From Gordius sp. MW1 (Eukaryota > Nematomorpha > Gordioida > Gordea > Gordiidae): DNA of 64,000 bases. The notes under the pieces are model-generated. The model was not told the DNA's origin. It saw only the letters and a program-made list of their open reading frames with translations, and ran no database searches. The number at the start of each line of letters is the position of its first letter. Position 1 is the first letter of the stretch. The position numbers and the translations under genes are program-made. The stretch is from contig OZ038527.1 of NCBI GenBank assembly GCA_964036665.1, positions 18,870,221 to 18,934,220 of the forward strand, written 5' to 3'. Positions 1-12,400 of the stretch are shown here, one piece after another.

Positions 1-254
1 ACAATAAAATTTAATTTTTTATATTTCAAATTTATTTATAGTTTTTTTAGTCTGCACTTTTTATAGAAAATGTTATCTTTATGAGTTAATTCATATCTTT
101 ATATTGTCAATGAGATGTCGTGTCCCGCTAAATCTTTAAAAAGTTTGTGTATTAAAGTTTTTCGAAAAATATAAAATTTGCCATTTGGATTTTTGAACAC
201 TTATTTATATTTTTAATAAAACAGGAGAAATTTTTATTCCGAATATATTTTTTT

Positions 255-409
255 TAAAGTCGAGACGAGACGAGAATTCTCGTCGAGACGAGACGAGACC
301 GAGATTTTTCTAGACCGAGACGAGACGAGATCGAGATTTTCTTAATCGCTCCCGAGACGAGACGAGATGTTGTTTTCGAGACCGAGACGAGACGAGATCG
401 AAACACTAA
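255..409. repeat. Terminal segment of a hAT-like element with GAGACGAGAC subrepeats
   Basis: The motif GAGACGAGAC recurs many times between about 260 and 400, and the block ends in GAGATCGAAACACTA. The reverse complement of that end, TAGTGTTTCGATCTCG, opens a second block at 4834, so the two are opposite ends of one repeat family. Clustered short subterminal repeats plus a TAGTG end are typical of hAT elements. The rest of this copy would lie to the left, outside the window. No coding is visible in 1-254, which is plain AT-rich DNA. Confidence 0.5.
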
Positions 410-1298
410 GTAGGATCTAAAATTTTCAAAAATTCTCGATCAAGCCATAGCCTCGTTTAAAATATTTATCTTCATTAATCAAAAAATAATATACGAAAAA
501 GAATGAAGCATAAAAATATGTTTTTCTAATTTAACCAGGGGAAACTATAAGGGAAGGACTACACTTATGAAACTAGAAATATACCTAGCTCTAATTAATT
601 GCATGAACAATAAATCAACCAAATTATAACATTTAAATGGAACTTAAGTTAGCATAATATTGACACCAAAATGAAATATTCTATCAATCACCCAAAACGT
701 TTCTTTTATATAAAATAGGGGGAAAATTACTTTTACCTTATGATAGAACACAAATATGATAAAAACATTAAATTTTTATTGCTATAAGTATTATAGACAA
801 TTACAAAGATAAAAGTAACCTAAAGTAATCTGAAAGGCTAAGTTTTAATTTAATGTGCAAATGGTGTAAATTAATGCTAAATGCTTATACCAAAGTTAAG
901 TAATTTGAGACAAGGAATAGGTGAAAAGGATTTTCAAATAAATACAGTTGCAAATTCAATTAGTTAATTTAAGTCAAAAGTAAATTTTTATTTCTATTTT
1001 ACCTAAACTATGGTTTGAGCATGTAAAAAATAGAATTTCACGGGGTTTTAATAATGGACATTTACATTAAACAATTGAACATTATACAAAATGATATCCA
1101 TCCTTTCTTAGCCAATAAATATAATTTTAAACAGTTAAGTGCTCGGCATTTTTAAATTAAATCTTTTACAAAATATTATTAACATATAAATAATATTATA
1201 AAACAATTTAAGGTAAATCTACAATATTAATAAAAATGGGGTTTAATTGACTCATTTTAAGTAACATAATGGAATGTCTAAACAAAATGAGCTTAATT
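410..1298. other. Intergenic AT-rich DNA
   Basis: No open frame, RNA or repeat that I can support. It lies just downstream of the BORCS6-like gene, which is on the minus strand, so it probably includes that gene's 3' untranslated region. No clear polyadenylation signal was singled out. Confidence 0.5.
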
Positions 1299-1911
1299 TT
1301 AATTAGATGCATTAGAGGATAATGGAGGACAAGCAGGTAAAGAAGAATGGGAGGAAGCAAGTCTGTTTTCACAAATATCAAGCAATCTTCTAATCTCTTT
1401 TGTTTGCTGGGCAAGGTTACCAGCTGGTTCCATGGCTTTCCCTATTTCTTCACATTTAGCCATTAGCCCATACATGGTCTTAATAGTTGAATCAATACTA
1501 TCACATGCATCCATAATGCCATCTGCATGTGTATCTACACTTTTCATTGTTGGCTTGGATATCTTAAATAAAAATATTAATTGTAATTAGTTTAAAAACA
1601 CAGACCATAAAAATATTTATCAATTTTTTTAGGTTGTTACCTATTAATACGAGATTTTACTACTAAGACAATTACATATGGCCTATAAATATAATTGTTT
1701 AAGGGATATTTTACACTATGTGTAAAACTAATTATACTTCTTCCAGCTCCTTTTTAAGGGTTTCATTTAATGCCACTATTTCAGAAGATATTCTAGATGT
1801 TTGTTGATCAAGATCATGGATAAATTTGATGTCAATAGGAAAGTCTAGCTCATTTTCATTACTTTCTGAAAGTTGTAAATTTTTATTTATCGGATCCCCC
1901 TGATCACCCAT
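1299..1911 (-). CDS. BORCS6: BORC complex subunit 6 (lyspersin)-like protein, two exons
   Basis: Exon 1 is 1738-1911 (ATG at 1911, 58 codons) and exon 2 is 1299-1562, separated by a 175-nt GT-AG intron in phase 0. The product is 145 residues, acidic at the N terminus (MGDQGDPINKN) and helical throughout. The diagnostic part is the C-terminal block with IDSTIKTMYGLMAKCEE followed by AQQTKEIRRLLDICENRL. This matches the conserved end of BORCS6, where vertebrates have an equivalent SIKSMYTLLARCEEL and a final RRTLEVLEALCK. BORC recruits Arl8 to lysosomes and drives kinesin-dependent lysosome movement at the cytosolic membrane face. The vertebrate protein is about twice as long because of an extra disordered N terminus. 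The last 19 residues, rich in Ser and Pro, extend past the usual end. Family assignment is from memory of the motif. Confidence 0.75.
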
Positions 1912-2378
1912 TTGAATAACACTGCAACTAATTACAAAAATACCATTAAAACCCAGTGCAGATGGGAATAAGAGGAGGGCAACTACGCATAAATCCCTTT
2001 AAAAACCATCGTACTTGCTAGAAATCTAACCGCATGTCAAAAATACCAAACATCAAAAGTTTGAGTGATTATGCCTATGGAAAATTTTTTTTAAGTTACT
2101 TAATTCGTAAAATTAAATTTTGATTAAGTTCTTTATTAACATGATTTAGTTTGCTTTGTGTACAATAGAGATTTAATATATAACTCGACCTTGTAGTAAC
2201 TTTTATAATAATATTTTATGTGTTGTATTTGTGTAAAATCAATGATAAATTTTAAGCTAATGCAAATTTGCAATTATGGCATTAAAATTTGCATAGGGAG
2301 TTGTATGAAAAATTAAGGCTAACAACCTTATGAAGTTTTTGGCTATTGGAGTTATTGGGATTTTTATGTTTAATTGTC

Positions 2379-2530
2379 ATGTGAGTGTAGCCAGGGAGGC
2401 AGGGGGGCGGCAGCCACCCCCCCCCCCCCCCCCAAATTACGAAAAATAAAATTTATGTTTTGCCCCCTCCTCTAATTTAACTTTTAAACGTTTTGCCCCC
2501 CCCCCTAATCCAAAACCTGGCTACGCCCAT
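2379..2530. mobile_element. MITE of the CGTAGCC family, copy 1
   Basis: The inverted ends GTGTAGCCAGGG and CCTGGCTACGCCC enclose long G and C runs and a short AT core. ATGTG is repeated on both sides. It is a non-coding member of a family seen at least nine times in the window. Intact copies carry 8-bp target duplications, so hAT transposase probably moved them. Confidence 0.65.
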
Positions 2531-2833
2531 GTGTGTGCGCTATATAGTCTTCTCTCTATACGTTAATATTTGAAAATTTGAGATTTAATGAATTTATATT
2601 TAAAGAAAGTTTCATTAAAATATAATGAAATTATAGAACAAGAATCCTGAGAGAGGATTATATATTGAAACCTTGGGACTCGTTTGTGATCTTAAACCGT
2701 CCCCTTCTTCACATTTATTTATTGTATTATATGTTTTTATTGTTTTTGTTTAAATATAACCCTACCTAACTAATTGATTTCAATAAATTCAACATTTAAT
2801 ACTTAAAATGTAGACAAAATTTCGGGGGAAAAT
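2531..2833. other. Intergenic AT-rich DNA
   Basis: No gene, RNA or repeat recognised between the MITE and the inverted flank of the Penelope-like remnant. Confidence 0.4.
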
Positions 2834-4605
2834 TACTAGCTTTGTCATTGTATAAAATCGAGGGGTTTGGATTGATAACGTATGTAGAGGGAAATGGAAC
2901 GCGATATTTCTACTAAAGCCCATCCCATCGTCAGAGGAAAAAATAATAAAAAGTAAAAAGGGGAGAGGATGAAGTCTCAAAAAATAAAAATGAAGTAAAG
3001 TCAAAATAAACACGCTGATATAGATATGAAAAACAATATAAATTACAACACTGGTTAGGGTAATTAACAATAGCGATTGTAGGAATGGATGTTTTTATAA
3101 GAAGAGAATAAGTACACATGGAGCTAGGAAATAGGTGCGAAAATAAATAGCAAAAGGCGAAAAAAGAGAAAAAGGGAAACACAGGCTTTTTATATATAAA
3201 TATAATAACTATGTTTAACAAATAATAGTATAATGTATTGAAACGTAGTAAATTATATATATATATTTATAGGATGTGTGTGCTTGTGGGTATGAAATTG
3301 TGTGGGTTAGTCGTTGATTTTGTTTGTTTGTTTTTTGGGCTTGAGGCCGTCGATCAGAACGCTTTCTACGAACTTCCTTTTATCGCGCTCTGTAAAGGAC
3401 AGTAGGGTTGTCCAAATCTAGAATGTTGATTCTTTAACGGTAGTTCGGCTAAGGCACAGTAGGTCGCGCATCTTTACAGCTTTGTGTCAAGGTTCTTTTT
3501 ATGTTGTTTCTCTAAGCCTAAAAATTGATAGTAATAGGCGCAGGAGTTTATATAAATTAAAATTAGAGTAATATCTGTTATGTTATAATATAGGTAGGTG
3601 GGGATGTGTGTGCTTGTAGCTTCGAAATTGGCCTGGTTGGTCGTTGATTTTCGGCTTGAGGCGGTCAATCAGGACGCTTTCTACGAATCTCCTTTCTTTG
3701 TTGAATCTTGCTTTGTAAAGAACGGTCGGGTTGTCCCAATCAATACTATGTTGATTGTTTAACGAGTGTTCGGTTAAGGCGGAGTGGGTCGCCCATGTTG
3801 TTAACGGAGCCTTGTGTTCTTGGATTCTTTATGCCAAGGTTATTTTAGTTTCTCCAGCGTAAAATTGGTTGCAATCGCACAGGACATTTATAAATTTAAT
3901 TTGTAACAAGATTTTTATCTGTTATGTTATTAATGGGTTCAATTAATGAGAATAGGTGGGATGTGGTTTTCTGAGAAAACTTGAAATTGTCTATTTTATG
4001 AAATGTATAATTTTTTTTCATTTATTATAGGAAGTTATTGCTAAAATTAGTGTAAAGGGAATATAGATATAATGATTTGTATTAAAAGTGGAATCTACAT
4101 TAATTAACATTTTAGGGAATGTTAAAAACTTATTTTTAATGTTTGTGAGGATGGAAAATCAAGTGGATAATTTAGCTCTAAAAATCTTTGTGTTATAATT
4201 TCAATTTCAGTGTCTCTATCAGATTCTAGGGAGCAATGAGTTATAACTCTTTTAATTATCATCCTAAAAGTGTTGATTTTAAAAGATGAGGGGGAGTGAC
4301 TGTGCCATGGTACAAATTGTGAAAAGTCAGTCGGTTTACGTTAAACTGTTGTGATAATTTTGTCATTTAAGTTGTGGAGGGTTACAACTAGAACGGTAAT
4401 TGATTGTTGATTTCTATTTCAACTGTAAGGATTATATTTTTCTGAAATAAATTCAACACATTTAAGAAATCTTTTAAGTCAATGGTTAGGTTATGAGGCT
4501 AAATACTCTAACTACGTTATCAATCCAAACCCAGTGTTTTTATACAATGACATTTATATAAACGGATTGAAAATTCTACATTATATTACTAGCTTTGTTT
4601 CTGTT
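2834..4605 (-). mobile_element. Penelope-like element remnant with inverted flanks
   Basis: The core carries two diverged copies of a GIY-YIG endonuclease C-terminal segment on the minus strand (see the next entry). It is flanked by an inverted repeat: GGTTTGGATTGATAACGTA near 2865-2885 is found in reverse complement near 4512-4545, next to a shared GTCATTGTATAAAA. Penelope-like retroelements often carry inverted or partial terminal copies of themselves, which fits. No reverse transcriptase domain was found. The assignment rests on the endonuclease plus the flanks. Confidence 0.45.
3330..3930 (-). pseudogene. Duplicated, broken GIY-YIG endonuclease segment
   Basis: Reading the minus strand from about 3920, the frame gives VLCDCNQFYAGETKITLA, a stop, then RIQEHK. 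This matches the GIY-YIG core of Penelope-like elements, which has a Cys-rich lead-in and FYxGET followed by RIxEH. Downstream it gives SIDWDNPTVLYKARFNKE then RRFVESVLIDRLKPK, the usual tail of that domain. A second, more decayed copy covers about 3330-3560 with DNPTVLYRAR and ESVLID still readable. In-frame stops make both copies inactive. Other retroelements also carry GIY-YIG domains, so Penelope is likely but not certain. Confidence 0.6.
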
Positions 4606-5431
4606 GCCATATAAGTAATGCTTGTATTTATATATTGGAATCAGCCCTGACGTAAAAATTTTATTATGAGAGCATTAATTCGGGCATGGCCGGGTGAACA
4701 CTGGGTTCGAGCAGAAAGTAGATAAAATCTAACTTCTGGTTCTTAGCCGTTATTCAACCAAAAAAATTTAATTATATCTCAGATTTATTGTTACATTTTG
4801 TTAAAGTAAATATGTAAGAATAAATATTTAAACTAGTGTTTCGATCTCGTATTTTCAATGTCTCTGAAGCAAAAACTTGCCGCCTTGACCTTGAAAAATC
4901 TCGGTCTTGTCCCCTCTCAAAGATATCGAGACCTGTCTTGACTTTAAATAATTTATCACAATTTTAAGGTATAAAATGTCATTAATATCGCTTTTACTAT
5001 TTCACTCAACAATATAAAGAAAGTAATCAATTAATTAAAATAACAGTTTCTATAAAAAGCATTCTTAACAAAATATTACCTTTTGTATAAAAATCATATT
5101 TAACTAAATTACAATTTGGGCTGACTGAGACCCTTGTGATAAGTAAAGTCTTAAAATAAGTTAAAGACATTAATATTAGCTCTCTATATATTATAAATTA
5201 CTAAAGAATTTATCGCAAGTTTTTTATATTGTTATAGAAACCACAAAGGTAGGAGAGAATACTTCTTATCATTATTACTAAGCTATGCAGTTAGTTGCAC
5301 ACAGACCTTTAAAACCCCCCACAAACTTAGCCTTATTACTAAAAAGGTCTACATAAGGGTGTGTCTGAATACGCGAATGAATCTACAAAAGATTAAAAAA
5401 GCGAATGCATGTTAAAACATAGCCGCGTCTT

Positions 5432-5608
5432 CATGGGCGTAGCCAGCTTTGGAATTAGAGGGGGGCAATAATGATTTAAGGATGTTTAGGGAGGGGCAAA
5501 ATGAACATTTTTTGAAATTTTAGCCATAATTTTAATGAATTTAAACATTCTTTTGGATTTAGAGGGGGGCAGCCGCCCCTCCCTGCTCCCCCCTTGGCTA
5601 CGCCCATG
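5432..5608. mobile_element. MITE of the CGTAGCC family, copy 2, exact 8-bp target duplication
   Basis: The ends CATGGGCGTAGCCA and TGGCTACGCCCATG are perfect inverted repeats. The target sequence CGCGTCTT occurs at 5424-5431 and again at 5609-5616. An 8-bp duplication points to hAT-type transposition. This is one of the cleanest copies and defines the family ends. Confidence 0.85.
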
Positions 5609-6084
5609 CGCGTCTTAATACATGCGTCACGTCATTTTTTATTTGTTTTTGTTTTTGTTTTTGCCCATAAAACAAATAGTTATCATTTAATTACGCTTAC
5701 TAATGCATATTCACATTAACTAAACTAAAATTGTTGATTCCACGACATGTAAATCGCATATTTGGACAAATGAAAATATAGTGCTTTGAAGTATAATCGT
5801 GTATTAAGACGGGGGTTAAGTGTTAACGTTTTTATTAATCGCGGGCATATAATTTTATACCAACAAGCAAACGTTCTATAATTAAAACCCCATAATATGT
5901 TCTATAATATGTACCTGGCCCATTTTTTCACCTTTTGTGGCTAAAATATTTTTAACTATTAAAGCCTACAATATAAAGGTATATGGCAAAACTTTAACAT
6001 TTTCAGAAAATCAGTGTATTAGAATTTATAAAATGAAAGGCAAACAATTGCTTAATGTGATTTATGGTTTAAAAATATTTGGAG

Positions 6085-6225
6085 GTGTATCATAAGTTCA
6101 GGCATAAATTCATTAAAGTCTTTTCGAATAGTGAAAGAGGCTTTCGTAAACAATCGTTCGGCATGCACAGAAGTCGCTGGGGTGCCCAAAAAATTATCTA
6201 GCCATTGTTGCCAAATACATATACT
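6085..6225 (-). pseudogene. hAT transposase C-terminal fragment
   Basis: The minus-strand frame reads FLGTPATSVHAERLFTKASF then TIRKDFNEFMPELMIHL. This matches the hAT dimerisation region, whose hallmark is an IPATS-x-SER-x-F-S-x-AG run followed by LSPEL and a leucine-rich tail. Only this piece of the protein survives. The catalytic D residues upstream are gone. Confidence 0.65.
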
Positions 6226-6680
6226 TATTTAGATTACACCACCGATAATCACATGAGACTATACTTGATGCGAAATTTGAAGTTTTTAGATGTTTTTAAA
6301 GTATTATTTCTAAGGATATATATAGGTAATAAATAAATAAAAATTATTAAGATTAGCCGCTCATATTTTATTGAACAAGCGAAAATTACAAAAATTTTGC
6401 CCGGATGTAAATTTAATAATTTATAATTTTAAGTTAATTATTTAATACCAATTTATCCCATTAATATACATTGAACATTCTAAAGGTAAATACACCAATT
6501 TTACTTTATTGTTGTTAAATATTTAAACTAGATCTCGTTAATAAAATTTCGTATCTTATGGTCTCGTAGAATTCTCGTCTCGACCAGATTTTTCTAACCT
6601 TTCCGTAAGTCTTTTAAAATGTAATTCAAAGCCTATAACTAGGTCAAGTTGAAAGAATACAGGTTTCGATTAGGTGTGGC

Positions 6681-6838
6681 CAGGCGCGTAGCCAGGATTT
6701 TCTCTGGGGGGGGGGGGGAAATTATAAATTTTTTTTGTAACATTATTTAAAAAAACAAAATAAACATTTGATATTTTTTTTTCGGGGGGGGGGGGGGATT
6801 TCCCGTTTCCCCCCCCCCCCCCCGTCTGGCTACGCCAC
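6681..6838. mobile_element. MITE of the CGTAGCC family, copy 3
   Basis: GCGTAGCCAGG at the left is inverted as CTGGCTACGCC at the right, around runs of ten or more G and C. Flanks GTGTGGCC and GTGTGGCT agree at 7 of 8 positions, as expected of an aged 8-bp target duplication. Confidence 0.7.
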
Positions 6839-8066
6839 TGGGTGTGGCTATGCTATGGTTACAATATAAAATCTATATATTTAAAGCACTTATCTGAACT
6901 CGCCATTGGAAATTAGCAATACTTAATATCGTTAAATAGAAGAAGCTCGAAGCCACTAGGTTAGACCATTAAATAGATAGTTGATAAGATTTGAGTTTTG
7001 GACATTATAGCAAGACCAGACAATGGGTTGAAATACATTAAAATAGCTATTGCAAGAATGAAATTATTTTTATAGATCTTAAGAACTAGGTAATAAAACA
7101 TCAGGCAGCCCTTACAAAATCACAATTTATTGATAAAAAGATTGCCTCTTTTCTCTGTATGGTCTAACCTGAAACAGCATATTAAAGGTGTATCGTAAAG
7201 AGAAATAGAAATAAAAGAAATTATAAGAATTGACTGTTTTTAGCGAATTAACTTCAAAAGCTCTAGTACCATAAAAGCAAAAATGTGAAAGCAATATATG
7301 ATTTCAACGCTTTATGTTATCTTTTAATAAAAGATTTGATAGGATAAGAGTTTAATGACTAAGATCTCAATTTGCAAAGGAAGTAATGATTTAAAACAGA
7401 CAATAGATCATTTACCCAATACAAATTGAAAAATTTTAATTTAGGGGTGGGAGATAGATTTGCCATTATACTCAGTATAAAAGTTTCCTTTTTAAATTTA
7501 ATTTTTTGTACACACACGTTGGAGAGAAAAAGGGCCCTATTTCGCTTTTTTAAATTAGTAGATAATCTGAATTTTATAATGATGTAAATGATTAAATACA
7601 AAATGACTATTAAAAATTTGTAATATGAATATACGAATATTGAAACGTGATTGCATAGTATAAAATAGCAAAAATTACAAAGATAATCCACTTTGTCGTC
7701 ACTTGTTAAACATTGATCAATGTGTTACTTTACATAAATGTTGAAAACTTATCCTATAAGCTAATCCAGATAAGATGGTAAAATAACGAATATTATAATT
7801 ATACATTAAAAATTTAATCGCACTTGCAAATTTATAAACTTCAAATTAAATAAATTTTTATCGATAAGTTCCTTTTTTTATTAAGGAATTAGATTTCATG
7901 GCAAAACTATAGCATTTGAGATATAAATTGTTCATACTAAATTAAATCATTGTTAATTATATTTGGTGTTTGTTGACATCATGCATGCTCACTAAGTTGT
8001 TTTTTGAACCATTAATTTCTCAACCTCAAATAAATAATTTATGATAACCTATCCTTAATTAGTAAA

Positions 8067-8906
8067 AACCTTAGACGACATTATAATGATGCGCTTAATT
8101 GTTTGCTATTATTTAATCTGTCAAGGATGGAGAAGTAAAAAGGACGAGTAATTTATTACCTATACGTTGTATCTAAAAATAGTATGTCCCTCGCACATTG
8201 TAACATACTTTAATAGTATATTATAGTGATAATATTGTTAAAATCAAGGTGTAGAAAATCCTTTTATTCTGAAAATAATATTTAATGGAATATAATGAAA
8301 TAAAAAGCACCCCCTCCCTTTCCATTAATCGCTATTATAATCTATGAAAAGGTGCGTCATTTATTGACACTGTGATCACACCATTCCCCGAAATAAATTT
8401 ATTTAAAATCCATTCTTATCATGTCGGCTTTCTAACAATATCAGCATTAATTATCATCCTAGGGCTCAAGAGTCGTTTAATGATAGTTTTATACTTGTTT
8501 TGTGCGCAGAAAATATGTAAACATTTATGATCAGTATTATTTTGGAAAATTATTTCGGGAAGAGGGGGTAGAGAGAGACCTTTTAAAAAATTGCTAAAAT
8601 CCATTAGCAAAATTTATAATCAACATGTTTTTCATTTTATTTTGAATGTCGAGTGCTGGGTATCCCCCCCCCAAAGAAGCTCTGCTTTTTCAAGCTGTGT
8701 TAAAACGATAATTACTATATTTCTTATTGATTATTTGTAGCATTTGGCTATAAGATGGGTTTAAAATCCTATAAAAGCGTTACCCACTACGTTTAAAAGT
8801 ATTACCTGGTTAATTGACTTTAATGGATAATTAATTTTTTTAAAAGCCTCGCTATTAATACCTTAGTCACATGTAATCAATTTCGTTATTATTTTTGCAT
8901 CAAAAC
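8067..8906. other. Upstream region of the GPCR
   Basis: This stretch has no counterpart in the second duplicated copy. It is AT-rich and probably includes the GPCR promoter and 5' leader. A 63-codon minus-strand frame at 8419-8610 is open but resembles no family I know and is not called. A C-run sits near 8665. Confidence 0.4.
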
Positions 8907-9463
8907 ATGGACCCAACTTGCGACTCGATAAATAAAAAATATTTTAGACACAAAAGTTTGCTGTACACGTTCAATCAATTTTCCTCGACTACCCTATTTA
9001 TCTTGGGCTTATTCGGAAATAGTGCTGCATTTTGCTTCGTCAATGATACTAGAATCCGAAAATGGACGAATCTATTAATCCCCAACAAATATCTAAATCC
9101 AAACGAATACATGCTAAGATGGTTTTATGCTACAAATTTGTTCAATACCCTTTTTATGATTCCATCTCCATTGCTAAAGCTATTTGGTGACAAAAGTTCC
9201 AATCCCACATGGCACACTAGATTATGGGTCGTTTACATAGCAAAATATCATTATCCCATAGCGAAGTCATTTATAAATTTTGGATTTCTCATCTACGTTT
9301 GGCTGTGCGTCAATCAATTGGTTGCCATAGTGATGCCTTACAGGTATAAGACTTTAGTTACTCGCCGCTTAGTTAATTGTCTGCTCTTTACATCTTTGCT
9401 CTATTCTTTCCTTTGGCATTTTCCAATTCATCATTGGTTCGTAGTTTACACGATAACCTGCAT

Positions 9464-12400
9464 TAGAGATCTGCACGGGCCGGCCCGGCCCGCGGACGGG
9501 CCTAAAAGCCCGGCCCGCGGACGGGTACGGACGGGCTTTGTATCATAAAAAATTTAACGGGCCGGGCCCGGACGGGCCTAAAAATTAATGGAACGGGCTC
9601 GGGCGGGCCTGAGATTTTTTTAACGGGCTTGAACGGGCCTGAAGTTTTATAAACGGGCTTAAACGAACCAGAGATTATATAAAAGGTCTTGGAGTTACAA
9701 AGGTACTTAAACATCAAACAATTAGAAAAAACAAAAAGCGAGCCAATAAATTGCATAACAATTAATATATTATTTTTATTAAATATTTAGGATTAATTTT
9801 TTAACTTCTAAATTTTGTATATCCTGTAGCATTCATTCATTTTTCAAGCGCTAAATTTGACCTTTTTTTAATTTGCTATTGATTTTTAAGACTATAACTT
9901 CATTCTTATAAGTAAGTTTAATTACACTTTTGTGATTAATTTTATCACAAATTACTATTATTATTAGTGCCATATAAATTCATAAATATTTTTGCTCTAA
10001 TCTTTGAAATTAACTTTAATTACAAACTTAAATGTAACTTTTTGTTAGCTTTGTATTTTTTTGTTATTGATTAAGTTTAATTCCTTTGCCTTAAAATTCT
10101 AGTGCTTAAATATTTGACAAATTATTCTTGTTATATTATTTTAAATTTTTCTACATTAATTTTACAATATTAACTAGATTTAGCTTGGTTGAAAAAGGTA
10201 TTTTTTCTGGATATTTTTATTAAATATTTGGCTTTATATCGCTTTGCTTTACTAATCCCTTTAATAATTGTATTTTTTGTTTTGAAACTAACAGTTTAAT
10301 ATTAAAAGGCTTAATCTATAATTAATATATGCAACATAATAAAAGTTATTGATTTGATACATCCTTACTTTTTTATTAAATTTTATTATAGTGTCAAATA
10401 ATTTGTCCACAATCATATCTAATTATGAAAAAGGTGTATATAAAATAAATTTAAATCACAAGCTTAAAAGTAAAGTTTGGGAACAATTTGATCCTTTAAT
10501 GGATGTTAATGGTGAATCAGTTAGTGCCTGCATATGCAAAAATTGCAAAAAAATACTTTCATATAAATCAGCAGATGGTACATCACATTTAAAACGCCAC
10601 AAATGTACAACCCAAAGACAAAATAGCCTAACACTAGATCATTATATGAATAAAATAAACCCCTTAAAAGAAGAAAAAATTAAAAAATTAATCATAAATC
10701 AGGCTATAAAATTTTGCTCAAAAGATTTACGGCCATTCGAAACTTTAGCAGGAGAAGGTTTTCTTGGGTTTTGCCAGTTTTTGGTAGATAGTTTGTCAAC
10801 TAAGGGGTTAATAAATGTGCGACAAATTATGCCTCATCCATCAACTATAAGCCGCCATGTGAAAGATGAGGCTGAAAGACTTCGACTTTCTATAATTCCA
10901 GATATAAAACATTACATTCAGAAAGGGCTTTGCGCGGCCACAACAGACATGTGGACATGTGATTATACAAAAATCAGTTTTCTCACATTAAGTATTCATT
11001 ATATAAATGTTAGCCTGAGAAAAAAAATATTATTTACAACTGCTTTTAAGCATGAAAAAAAATCAGGGGAGAATATTAGAAATGAATTATTAAACAAATT
11101 AATGACTTTTGGCATTACCAATGAAGAAGCCCATAAATTAATATTTGTCACTGATCAGGGTGCTAACATTGTCAATGCATTAGCAAATTATAGTAGATTA
11201 AATTGCGCAGCCCACCTTATAAATAATATGATAAAAATGGCCTTTAATGATTCTTTCTTAAATCAAGAAGCCACGGTTATTTATAAACTCATGAATGCCT
11301 CTAAAGAATTAGTCAGGCATTTCAAACAAAGTGGACTCAATAGCAAGCTGTCCCATACCTTGCATCAAGATGTAATTGTAAGATGGAACTCAAAATTGAC
11401 CCTTTTGAATTCTATTTATAAGGTCTATGACGAAGTTGAAGCTATCTTGGAACAACGAAATGAACTTTCATATCTGGAATATATAGATAAAATGTTGTTG
11501 AAATCTTTAATAGACGTCTTGCAGCCGTTTAAAGAGGCTTCTCTTCAGTTGAAGGCTGATCTAGAACCAACCCTACCATATGTCTTCTTATGGAAAATTA
11601 AATTAATTAATGCGATGTCGGATTATGATTTATACGGCGGACAAGTCAACATAATAAAGAACCGTTTAAAAGAAGCTATTAAAGAAAAAATGGTAGTTCA
11701 TCGGTATCACAAAATAGCTTCGGTCTTGCATCCGAAGTTTAGACAAATGAAGATGATACCTGAAGCAGAAAAACTAGACATATATCAAGATATAAGAAAT
11801 ATTATAGAGCAAGAAGGGTTTGTCTATATAAGAAAATCTTCTGTTTTACTGGGCTCAAAGACATCTCTCGCAAGTACTTACAATTTTTTATTTATATATA
11901 ATATATAAAAATATATAAGGTAAGAGACCGAAAACAATTTTTTCTGAATGGGAAGATAATGATCATAATCCTGTGGCGGATGAGTTTAGTCAATATTTAG
12001 ATGAAACTATTGAGGCTGATTTCGATCTGTTAAAATGGTGGAAAGCCAAAGAGGACAAGTATTATATTTAAAATTAATCTTATCCTTTAATAGATATCCT
12101 AAATTAGCACATTTAGCACATATGATATTATGTATACCGGCTACGAGTGCCACCAGCGAGCGAAATTTTTCTACGGCAGGAAGGCTTGTAGAAGAAAGGC
12201 GAACTCGCCTAAAACCAGACATTATTGATGATTTATTATTTTTACATGATAATTATTGATATCTTTCTATGAATATGTCATAAAATTTAATAAAATTTTG
12301 TGAAATTTTTGATGAATTAGGCCGGACGCGGAGTTCGCTTAAAAAATATTTTAACGGGCTTGGACGGGCCTGAAAAATTTACGGACGGGCTCGGACGGGC

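Larger units (their letters stand above)
4834..6610 (-). mobile_element. Decayed hAT-like element with GAGACGAGAC-type ends
   Basis: It opens with TAGTGTTTCGATCTCG and ends near 6610 in a block with TCTCGTCTCGACCAG, the subrepeat also seen at 255-409 and at 47280-47570. Inside, 6085-6225 on the minus strand encodes a recognisable hAT C-terminal fragment. A younger MITE (5432-5608) has jumped into it. The remaining DNA is AT-rich and non-coding. The right boundary is approximate because no matching terminal inverted repeat was found there. Confidence 0.5.

Noticed and set aside
4690..4760. GGGTTCGAGCAG next to possible stems, resembling a tRNA T-arm
   Set aside because: No D-arm, anticodon arm or acceptor pairing could be built around it.
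7359..7691. 110-codon minus-strand frame, with a partly similar frame at 15597-15809
   Set aside because: The similarity follows from the segmental duplication. The two frames differ by shifts and resemble no protein family.
8419..8610. 63-codon minus-strand frame upstream of the GPCR
   Set aside because: No recognisable motif, no splice context, no conserved copy.
9502..9756. Minus-strand frame over the left end of the hAT element, with a similar one at 12351-12575
   Set aside because: Both are by-products of the GC-rich GGACGGGC subterminal repeats.
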